Positions 57,819-64,000 of a stretch of 64,000 nucleotides of DNA are shown here, one piece after another; the stretch's first letter is position 1, and each line of letters begins with the position of its first letter. A program made the position numbers and the translations under genes. The notes under the pieces were generated by a model. The model did no database searches. It was not told the origin of the DNA and was given only the letters and a program-made list of their open reading frames with translations. Origin of the DNA: Faecalibacterium prausnitzii (GTDB taxonomy: Bacteria; Bacillota; Clostridia; Oscillospirales; Ruminococcaceae); contig NZ_CP065377.1 of the NCBI RefSeq assembly GCF_019967995.1, positions 1,674,001 to 1,738,000 of the forward strand, in the 5' to 3' direction.

Positions 57819-59825
57819 ATGATCCAGAGATTTTCTTTCGGGCATCCCATCCCCACCGGGAGCGTCGAGCAGGTGCTCCCCCTCTGCGCAGGCAGCGTCC
57901 CCTTTCTGACCCCGGCCGCCGAAGGCTGGACGTATCGGATGCGGGAAGACTGCGTCGTCTATGGCCTGGGCGAGATGCCCCGCGGGCTGAACAAGCGCGG
58001 CTGGCATTACATCGCCAACAACACCGATGAATCGCACCACACCGAGGACAAGCTTTCGTACTATGGTGCGCACAATTTTCTGCTCATCCGGAACGGGGAG
58101 GACTGCTTCGGTCTCTTTGTGGATTTCCCCGGAAAAGTCCATTATGACATCGGCTACACCCGGCACGACACGCTGTGCTTCCACACCGAGGAGCCGGACT
58201 ACGAGCTGTACGTCCTCTCCGGCGGGGACGAGAACGCGCTCTGCAAAGAGTTCCGTGCCCTCATCGGGCGCAGCTACATCCCGCCGAAGTGGGCGTTCGG
58301 TCTGGCGCAGAGCCGCTGGGGCTACAAGACCGAAGAAGATGTGCGGGAGGTCGCCCGCCAATACAAGGCAAACGGCCTGCCGCTGGATATGATCTGCATG
58401 GACATCGACTACATGCAGGGCTACGCCGATTTCACCGTCAACCGGGAGCGTTTCCCCGACCTGAAAAAGCTCTCCGATGAGCTGAAGGCGGAGGGCATCC
58501 GGCTGGTGCCCATCATCGACGCGGGAATCCGCATCGACGATGCCGACGCGACCTGCAAAGAGGGGCTGGAAAAAGGCTACTTCTGCAAAAAGGCCGACGG
58601 CACCCCCTTCGCGGCGGCAGTCTGGCCCGGCAAGGCCTACTTTGCCGATTTCCTGCGGCCAGAGGTGCGGGAATGGTTCGGCGGGCGGTACAAGGTTCTG
58701 ACCGACCTTGGCATCGAGGGCTTCTGGAACGACATGAACGAACCGTCCCTCTTCTACTCGCCGGACCGGCTCCGGGCCTTTCTGGACTCCATGGCCGCTC
58801 TGCGCGAAAAGGACAACATCGAGCAGGAGGATTTTTTCAGCCAGGTCGTGGGCGGCGCGATGGGCCTGATGAACAGCCCCGAAGACTATGCCAGCTTCTA
58901 CCACGAAGTGAACGGCCAGAAGATCCGTCACGACAGGGTGCACAACCTCTACGGCGGCAGCATGACCCGCGCAGCGGGCGAAGCCTTCGCAAAACAGCAC
59001 CCGGAAAAGCGGATGCTGCTGTACAGCCGTTCCAGCGTGATCGGTTCGCACCGGTACGGCGGCATCTGGCTGGGCGACAACAACGCCTCCTGGGGGCAGC
59101 TGCTGGCCAACATTCAGATGATGCCCAGTGTGCAGATGTGCGGCTTTTTGTATGCCGGTGCCGACCTGTGCGGCTTCAGCTCTGACACCACGCCGGACCT
59201 TGCCCTGCGCTGGCTGGAATTCGGCCTCCTGACGCCGCTGATGCGCAACCACTCCGCCATCGGGACCCGGATGCAGGAATACTACTGCTTCCCGGAGATG
59301 CTGCCCGCCATCCGCCGGATGCTGCACCTGCGCTACGCCCTGCTGCCCTACCTGTACAGCGAATTCATGAAGGCAGCGCTTGAAAATGGTTCCTACTTCC
59401 GCCCGCTGGCCTTTGATTACCCCGCCGACCCCGACGCCCGCGAGGTGCAGGACCAGCTCCTGCTCGGCGAAGGGCTGATGGCCGCGCCCATCTACACCCA
59501 AAACACCCATGGCCGGATGGTCTATCTGCCGGAGCCCATGAAGATGCTCCGCCTGCGCAGCGTGGACGACTACGACGAGGAAGTCCTCCCCGCCGGGCAC
59601 CACTACCTGCGCTGTGCGCTGGATGAGGTGCTGCTCTTCCTCCGGCCCGGCTGCATCGTGCCGGTGGCAGCACCGGCCGACAACACCGCCCAGCTGGACG
59701 ACACGCAGCTGACCCTGTGGAGTTATCTCCCGGACGGAGGCTCTGCCGCCTACCGGATGTACACCGACGACGGCTTCACCACCGACTATGACGCGCCGGA
59801 GCACTGGCGGCTCATCCGGAGCTGA
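57819..59825 (+). CDS. Glycoside hydrolase family 31 alpha-glucosidase
   Basis: The 668-residue enzyme has GH31 marks: the nucleophile motif GFWNDMNEPS (Asp), the substrate region DMICMDIDYMQGYADFTVN and VIGSHRYGGIWLGDNNASW (acid/base region). C-terminal beta domains follow. No signal peptide is present, so it acts inside the cell on oligosaccharides with alpha linkages, probably glucosides; the exact linkage is unknown. AAGGAGG precedes the ATG. It is monocistronic. Confidence 0.92.
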   Translation: MIQRFSFGHPIPTGSVEQVLPLCAGSVPFLTPAAEGWTYRMREDCVVYGLGEMPRGLNKRGWHYIANNTDESHHTEDKLSYYGAHNFLLIRNGEDCFGLFVDFPGKVHYDIGYTRHDTLCFHTEEPDYELYVLSGGDENALCKEFRALIGRSYIPPKWAFGLAQSRWGYKTEEDVREVARQYKANGLPLDMICMDIDYMQGYADFTVNRERFPDLKKLSDELKAEGIRLVPIIDAGIRIDDADATCKEGLEKGYFCKKADGTPFAAAVWPGKAYFADFLRPEVREWFGGRYKVLTDLGIEGFWNDMNEPSLFYSPDRLRAFLDSMAALREKDNIEQEDFFSQVVGGAMGLMNSPEDYASFYHEVNGQKIRHDRVHNLYGGSMTRAAGEAFAKQHPEKRMLLYSRSSVIGSHRYGGIWLGDNNASWGQLLANIQMMPSVQMCGFLYAGADLCGFSSDTTPDLALRWLEFGLLTPLMRNHSAIGTRMQEYYCFPEMLPAIRRMLHLRYALLPYLYSEFMKAALENGSYFRPLAFDYPADPDAREVQDQLLLGEGLMAAPIYTQNTHGRMVYLPEPMKMLRLRSVDDYDEEVLPAGHHYLRCALDEVLLFLRPGCIVPVAAPADNTAQLDDTQLTLWSYLPDGGSAAYRMYTDDGFTTDYDAPEHWRLIRS

Positions 59826-59877
59826 GCCGTCCGCACCGGAAACGCAGCCTTTCGGCTCGATTTTATCCAATTTTTGC

Positions 59878-59906
59878 TTGTAATTTACGTTTTCAGGGAC
59901 TATAAT
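59878..59906 (+). promoter_or_regulatory. Sigma-A promoter for the MATE transporter
   Basis: TTGTAA (59878-59883), 17 nt, TATAAT (59901-59906), about 95 nt before the start codon. Confidence 0.8.
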
Positions 59907-59916
59907 AATAAGAAAT

Positions 59917-59950
59917 TGCGCCGCCCTCTCCGGAAGGCGGCGCTTTCTGA
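59917..59950 (+). terminator. Hairpin in the MATE gene leader (possible attenuator)
   Basis: GCGCCGCC and GGCGGCGC form a strong stem (59919-59943 region) followed by TTTCT. It lies between the promoter and the MATE start codon, where a terminator would regulate the gene. Confidence 0.55.
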
Positions 59951-60001
59951 TGAAAAACAACGATTTTTTGATCTCAGCCTGATGCAAGGAGGAAGCGATT
60001 C

Positions 60002-61372
60002 ATGGCACAACTGACCCGGACGGGCGATTTGACCAGCGGCCCGCTGCTGAAAAAGATCATCCTGTTTTCCCTGCCGCTGGCAGCATCCAGCATTTTGCAG
60101 CTCCTGTTCAATGCTGCAGACGTGGTGGTCGTCGGACGGTTCGCGGGCAGCACCGCGCTGGCCGCTGTCGGCTCGAACGGTGCGCTCATCAACCTGCTGG
60201 TCAACCTGTTCGTAGGGCTTTCGCTGGGCGCGAACGTCGTCGCAGCCCGCTGCTTTGGTGCCAAAGACGAGCGCGGGGTGCAGAACACCGTCCAGACTTC
60301 TGTCACGCTGGGGCTCGTCAGCGGTGTGCTGCTGGCCTTTGTCGGCTTTTTCGCGGCACGCGGCCTGCTGGAATTGATGTCCTGCCCGGAAGACGTCATT
60401 GACCTTTCGACGCTGTATCTGAAGATCTACTTCATCGGGATGCCAATGACCATGCTGTACAACTTCAACGCCTCGCTGCTGCGCGCCGTGGGCGATACCC
60501 GCCGCCCGCTGTACTGTCTGGCCGTGTCCGGCGTCATCAATGTGGTGCTGAACCTCGTTTTCGTCATCCTGTTCCAGATGAGTGTGGCGGGCGTGGCGCT
60601 GGCCACCATCATCAGCCAGACGGTCTCTGCCCTCATGGTCACCGTCCTGCTCATGAAAGAAGAAGGCCCCCTTCACCTCGACCTGCGGCATCTGGGCTTC
60701 CACAAGGGGGCGCTGGTGCAGATCCTGAAGATCGGCCTGCCTGCCGGTCTGCAGAGCACCGTGTTCAGCCTCTCCAATGTCGTCATCCAGTCGGCAGTCA
60801 ATTCCTTCGGCTCCACGATCGTGGCGGGCAACTCGGCTGCTGCCAACATTGAGGGCTTCATCTATACCGGCATGAACGCCTTTGCTCAGGCCGCAGTCAC
60901 CTTCACCAGCCAGAACGTGGGCGCCCGCCGGTATGACAACCTCGACCGCGTCATGCGGAACTGCCTGCTCTGCGCCGTGGTGGTCGGCATCGTGCTGGGC
61001 GGCGGTGCCTACCTTGCCGGTGAGGGGCTGCTCCACTTCTATTCCACCGATGAAACGGTCGTTGCCGCCGGTCTGGCCCGGATGAAGGTCATCTGCACCA
61101 GCTACTTCCTCTGCGGCATCATGGACACGCTGGCCAGCTGCCTGCGCGGTCGGGGCTACTCCGTCCTGCCCATGATCGTCAGTCTGGTGGGCAGCTGCCT
61201 GCTCCGTCTGGTGTGGATCGCCACCATCTTCCAGCTGTTCCGCTCCACGACCACGCTGTACATCAGCTACCCCATCAGCTGGCTCCTGACCGCTTCCGTC
61301 CACCTCGCCTGCCTGCTGGTGGTGCGGCACAAAATGAACAACGCAGGGCAGCCGGCAAAGATCGCGGCTTAA
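60002..61372 (+). CDS. MATE-family multidrug/organic cation exporter
   Basis: The 456-residue membrane protein has twelve predicted helices in two halves, with LTSGPLLKKIILFSLPLAASSILQLLFNAADVVVVGRFAG at the start, the usual DinF/NorM-like MATE opening. Both halves carry PxG-type motifs (LPAGLQSTVFSLSNVVIQSAVN). It exports drugs or metabolites using Na+ or H+. AAGGAGGA precedes the ATG. A promoter and leader hairpin are upstream. Confidence 0.92.
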   Translation: MAQLTRTGDLTSGPLLKKIILFSLPLAASSILQLLFNAADVVVVGRFAGSTALAAVGSNGALINLLVNLFVGLSLGANVVAARCFGAKDERGVQNTVQTSVTLGLVSGVLLAFVGFFAARGLLELMSCPEDVIDLSTLYLKIYFIGMPMTMLYNFNASLLRAVGDTRRPLYCLAVSGVINVVLNLVFVILFQMSVAGVALATIISQTVSALMVTVLLMKEEGPLHLDLRHLGFHKGALVQILKIGLPAGLQSTVFSLSNVVIQSAVNSFGSTIVAGNSAAANIEGFIYTGMNAFAQAAVTFTSQNVGARRYDNLDRVMRNCLLCAVVVGIVLGGGAYLAGEGLLHFYSTDETVVAAGLARMKVICTSYFLCGIMDTLASCLRGRGYSVLPMIVSLVGSCLLRLVWIATIFQLFRSTTTLYISYPISWLLTASVHLACLLVVRHKMNNAGQPAKIAA

Positions 61373-61385
61373 ACTCAAAAAAGAA

Positions 61386-61518
61386 CAGGGCTGTTGCGTA
61401 CTCCTTCCGACATCGCTCACGCGATGCCACCTCCCTCTAAGAGGGAGGCTTTTAGGCCCCCTCCCAGAGGGGGCTGGCACGGCGAATGCCGTGACTGGAG
61501 GAGTACGCAACAGCCCTG
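61386..61518. repeat. MITE/REP-like palindromic element, copy C, with perfect 20-bp inverted ends
   Basis: CAGGGCTGTTGCGTACTCCT (61386-61405) and its exact complement at 61499-61518 enclose hairpins CATCGC-TCAC-GCGATG, CTCCCTCT-A-AGAGGGAG, CCCCCTC-CCA-GAGGGGG and CGGC-GAAT-GCCG. The GGGGGCTGGCACGGCGA ... TGACTGGAGGAG part matches copy B. It lies between two convergent genes. Confidence 0.85.
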
Positions 61519-61523
61519 CTTTT

Positions 61524-62066
61524 TCATATCCTTTTTTCGAGCAGATACCGGTCATAGCCGCCGTACATCTCCCGGCGGGTCGCAATGGTGAAGCCGCAGG
61601 CGAGCGCGTTGTTTAGGCTGTACTGATTTTCCGGGCTGACGGTCGCCCCGATGCCCACGATGCCGGGCCGCAGAAGCGGCAGGGCGGCTTCCAGCAGCTT
61701 CCGCTGCAAGCCGTTGCCCCGCCAGTCCGGGTGGACGACGGCGCTGTCGGCATTGGCCCAGTGGTCCCACTCGGCCTGCGGGATGCCCAGAAAGGCCGCA
61801 TAGTTGTGTTCGCTCTGCCCACAGTACCGCAGGATGAAATAGGCCCCCAGCCGCTCTCCATCGAACACGCCCAGGCACAGATCGTGTGCAAGATAGGCTG
61901 TGATGTTTTCCTGTGTGTCGGGCACAAACTGCTCTGGGTGCGGCATGGCGGCCCGCACCTCATTTTGCAGCGCGTAAAACGCGGCGGCGTCCGCCGGGCC
62001 GCACCGACGCACCGCAACGGGAAGTGCGGCGGGCTGACCGCACACTTTGTTCAGCAGAAGTTCCAT
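61524..62066 (-). CDS. GNAT-family N-acetyltransferase
   Basis: The 180-residue protein has GNAT features: AYFILRYCGQSEHNYAAFLG (beta4 region), then ADSAVVHPDWRGNGLQRKLLEAALPLL with the acetyl-CoA loop RGNGLQ, and NQYSLNNALACGFTIATRREMYGGYDRYLLEK near the end. The start at 62066 has GGAGG 9 nt upstream; an ATG nine codons earlier lacks one. Substrate unknown. Confidence 0.85.
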   Translation of the reverse strand: MELLLNKVCGQPAALPVAVRRCGPADAAAFYALQNEVRAAMPHPEQFVPDTQENITAYLAHDLCLGVFDGERLGAYFILRYCGQSEHNYAAFLGIPQAEWDHWANADSAVVHPDWRGNGLQRKLLEAALPLLRPGIVGIGATVSPENQYSLNNALACGFTIATRREMYGGYDRYLLEKRI

Positions 62067-62124
62067 TTCCAAGACCCTCCAAAATAAAATCATACTTTCT
62101 TCCGGATTCCAGTAGAATTGCCGT

Positions 62125-62152
62125 TTGAAATCATCTCATCTTATGTTATAAT
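62125..62152 (+). promoter_or_regulatory. Predicted sigma-A promoter for gntR-pyrBI
   Basis: TTGAAA (62125-62130), 16 nt, TATAAT (62147-62152) with TGT before it (extended -10). The leader of about 95 nt contains the stem GGCGGGA-GCT-TCCCGCC (62215-62231). Confidence 0.7.
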
Positions 62153-62253
62153 GAATACAAGAAAATTTGTCCAGTAAAACTTTGGGGTTGCCGGGCAGTT
62201 TTTCGGAAAGTCCAGGCGGGAGCTTCCCGCCCGTGAACCGGAGGATACAACCT

Positions 62254-63006
62254 ATGAAAGATTCCAGCTCTTCGTCTATCCGCCTGGGCGGGGCAGTCAT
62301 CAGCGACCGCATTGTGTCGGCCCTGCTGGAGGAACTGCGCACCGGGCGCTACGCCGACGCAGACCGTCTGCCCGCAGAGGTCGATCTGGCTGCACAGCTC
62401 AGCGTCAGCCGCACGGTCATCCGCGATGCTCTGAGCGAGATGGAGCGCGCCGGTTACATCGAGCGGGTGCGCGGCATCGGCACCGTGGTCAACCGCACGG
62501 TGCTCAACCTGCGCAGCCGGTTGGACCAGAAGCTGGAATACTACCCGCTGATCCGCAGCTTTGGCAGCTACCCCCACGCCGATGGCATCCAGATCTATCC
62601 CATCCGCGCCGGGGCCGAGCTGGCCCACGACCTGGCCATTGAACCGGGGGATGAGGTGATCTGCATCAAAAAGCGCATCCTCGCCGACACCACCCCGGTC
62701 ATCTACTCCATCGATTATCTGCCCCGCGCCCTGTTTGGCAACCGGGACTATACCCGCATCGACCTGAGCGGCGGCGTGTTCGATATCCTGGAGCAGGAGT
62801 GCAGCCAGCAGATCTCGTCCAACGTGGCGCACCTGAAGGCCAGCTGCGGCGATGAGTCCATCCGCGCTGCCATGCGGCTGGCACCGGGCGAGGCCATGCT
62901 GCTGCTCGACGAGATCTGTTTCAACCGGCTGTGTCATCCGGTCATGCGCTCGCTCAGTTATTACACCAACTTCTTCGATTTTTCCATTCTGCGAAAATTA
63001 CTTTGA
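62254..63006 (+). CDS. GntR-family (HutC/UTRA) transcriptional regulator
   Basis: The 250-residue regulator has an N-terminal winged helix (LRTGRYADADRLPAEVDLAAQLSVSRTVIRDALSEMERAGYIERVRGIGTVV) and a C-terminal UTRA ligand domain ending in MRSLSYYTNFFDFSILRK-like sequence. CGGAGGA lies before ATG 62254. It is 15 bp upstream of pyrB on the same strand, so it is probably co-transcribed with the pyrimidine genes; its ligand is unknown. Confidence 0.88.
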   Translation: MKDSSSSSIRLGGAVISDRIVSALLEELRTGRYADADRLPAEVDLAAQLSVSRTVIRDALSEMERAGYIERVRGIGTVVNRTVLNLRSRLDQKLEYYPLIRSFGSYPHADGIQIYPIRAGAELAHDLAIEPGDEVICIKKRILADTTPVIYSIDYLPRALFGNRDYTRIDLSGGVFDILEQECSQQISSNVAHLKASCGDESIRAAMRLAPGEAMLLLDEICFNRLCHPVMRSLSYYTNFFDFSILRKLL

Positions 63007-63021
63007 CGGAGGTAAAAATCC

Positions 63022-63960
63022 ATGCGCCATCTGATCGACCCCTTGGATCTCAGCCCGGAAGAGATCACTTCCCTGCTGGACCTGGCTGACCGCATCCGCA
63101 GCGACCCGGCTGCTTACCAGGACGTCGCGGCCCACAAAAAGCTCGCCACCCTGTTCTACGAGCCGTCCACCCGCACCCGCCTCTCCTTTGAGGCGGCCAT
63201 GCTGAACCTGGGCGGCCATGTGCTGGGTTTTCCGAGTGAGAACGTTTCCAGTGCCTCCAAGGGCGAAAGCGTTGCCGACACCATCCGTGTGGTCTCCTGC
63301 TACGCCGACATCGTGGCCATGCGCCACCCGAAAGAAGGTGCGCCCCTGCGCGCCAGCCGCTACTCCCGCATCCCGGTCATCAACGCGGGCGACGGCGGCC
63401 ACCAGCACCCCACCCAGACCATGACCGACCTGATGACCATCCGCACCCGGATGGGCCGTCTGGACGATCTGACCATTGGCCTGTGCGGCGATCTGAAGTT
63501 CGGCCGCACCGTCCACTCCCTCATCAAGACCATGGCCCGCTGCAAAAACATCCGCTTCGTGCTCATCAGCCCGGAAGAGCTGCGTGTGCCCGACTATATC
63601 ATCAAGGATGTGCTGGAAGCCAACGGCATCGCCTACCGCGAGACCCGCAGCCTGGAGGACTCCATGCCGGAGCTTGACATCCTCTATATGACCCGTGTGC
63701 AGAAGGAACGCTTCTTCAACGAGGAAGACTACGTCCGCCTGAAAAACAGCTACATCCTGACCAGCGACAAGATGGCGCTGGCCAAGGAACACATGGCCGT
63801 GCTGCATCCCCTGCCCCGCGTGAATGAGATCGCACTGGACGTGGACGACGACCCCCGCGCCGCTTACTTTGAGCAGGTGCAGAATGGCGTCTACGTCCGC
63901 ATGGCGCTCATCATGACGCTGCTGGGTCTGGCCGACCCCAAAACCAAGGAGGAACATTGA
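63022..63960 (+). CDS. pyrB: Aspartate carbamoyltransferase catalytic subunit
   Basis: The 312-residue enzyme joins carbamoyl phosphate to aspartate in UMP synthesis. The carbamoyl phosphate motif [13 protein letters not shown], the [11 protein letters not shown] loop and HPLPRVNEI (substrate loop) are clear and specific to ATCase rather than OTCase. GGAGG precedes the ATG. It is followed after one base by pyrI. Confidence 0.96.
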   Translation: MRHLIDPLDLSPEEITSLLDLADRIRSDPAAYQDVAAHKKLATLFYEPSTRTRLSFEAAMLNLGGHVLGFPSENVSSASKGESVADTIRVVSCYADIVAMRHPKEGAPLRASRYSRIPVINAGDGGHQHPTQTMTDLMTIRTRMGRLDDLTIGLCGDLKFGRTVHSLIKTMARCKNIRFVLISPEELRVPDYIIKDVLEANGIAYRETRSLEDSMPELDILYMTRVQKERFFNEEDYVRLKNSYILTSDKMALAKEHMAVLHPLPRVNEIALDVDDDPRAAYFEQVQNGVYVRMALIMTLLGLADPKTKEEH

Positions 63961-63961
63961 A

Positions 63962-64000
63962 ATGCTGAATATTGATGAGATTCAGAATGGCATCGTGATC
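63962..64000 (+). CDS. pyrI: Aspartate carbamoyltransferase regulatory subunit (partial, runs off window)
   Basis: Thirteen codons are visible, MLNIDEIQNGIVI, matching the start of PyrI proteins (MLNI-x-x-I-x-NGIVI). The ATG begins one base after the pyrB stop. The zinc domain lies beyond the window. PyrI makes ATCase sensitive to nucleotide effectors. Confidence 0.8.
   Translation, partial: MLNIDEIQNGIVI

Noticed and set aside
62167..62253. N-terminal extension of the GntR-type regulator
   Set aside because: It covers the leader stem-loop, and CGGAGGA precedes the ATG at 62254, where the winged helix domain begins soon after.

Overview
The window looks like chromosomal DNA of a high-GC, Gram-positive, anaerobic gut clostridium, most like Faecalibacterium or a close Oscillospiraceae/Ruminococcaceae relative. 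That assignment is inference. It rests on strong G/C third-position bias, a SCIFF/ranthipeptide locus, sporulation-lineage genes (spoIVA, spoVM, gerW-like), Ser/Ala-rich lipoprotein linkers, a fermentative biotin-enzyme cluster and a sialic acid operon. No rRNA, tRNA, CRISPR array, phage or IS transposase was found.

Layout. 0-12.4 kb: methylglyoxal synthase; a secreted FMN/FAD reductase lipoprotein; a divergent two-component system; peptidase C; a PLP enzyme; murD with an acetyltransferase; and an orphan oligopeptide-binding lipoprotein. 12.4-24.8 kb: a long minus-strand housekeeping operon, yicC-remA-gmk-priA-def-fmt-rsmB-rlmN-prpC-prkC-rsgA-thiN, ending in a 24-codon spoVM gene. 24.9-28.2 kb: a self-contained three-gene biotin transcarboxylase-like operon. 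28.3-32.5 kb: M50 protease-scpA-scpB-DUF2953-gerW-rluB. 32.6-34.9 kb: rpmB, then a small DUF4250/hydrolase/TIM-barrel operon. 34.9-38.1 kb: a CsoR copper repressor and a CopA ATPase whose C-terminus is a CopZ-like domain with its own ribosome binding site. 38.1-46.2 kb: an ABC exporter, an Orn/Lys/Arg-type decarboxylase, the SCIFF peptide with its radical-SAM maturase, spoIVA, and an RpiR regulator. 46.6-54.1 kb: a sialic acid operon (CUT1-type ABC importer, nanA, yhcH/nanQ, nanE, nanK and an SGNH esterase). 54.2-64 kb: an Eis-like acetyltransferase with an archaeal-type AspRS, a sugar transferase, a GH31 glucosidase, a MATE exporter, an acetyltransferase, and GntR-pyrB-pyrI (pyrI runs off the end).

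How the genes work together. The nan operon can import sialic acid and convert it to GlcNAc-6-P under the divergently transcribed RpiR regulator. The copper locus pairs a repressor, a palindromic operator and the pump/chaperone. SpoVM and SpoIVA are known partners at the forespore surface. Many transcription units are bounded by clear sigma-A promoters and hairpin terminators. Three palindromic MITE/REP-like elements and one fragment lie between genes. Coordinates were read by eye; no database search was run.
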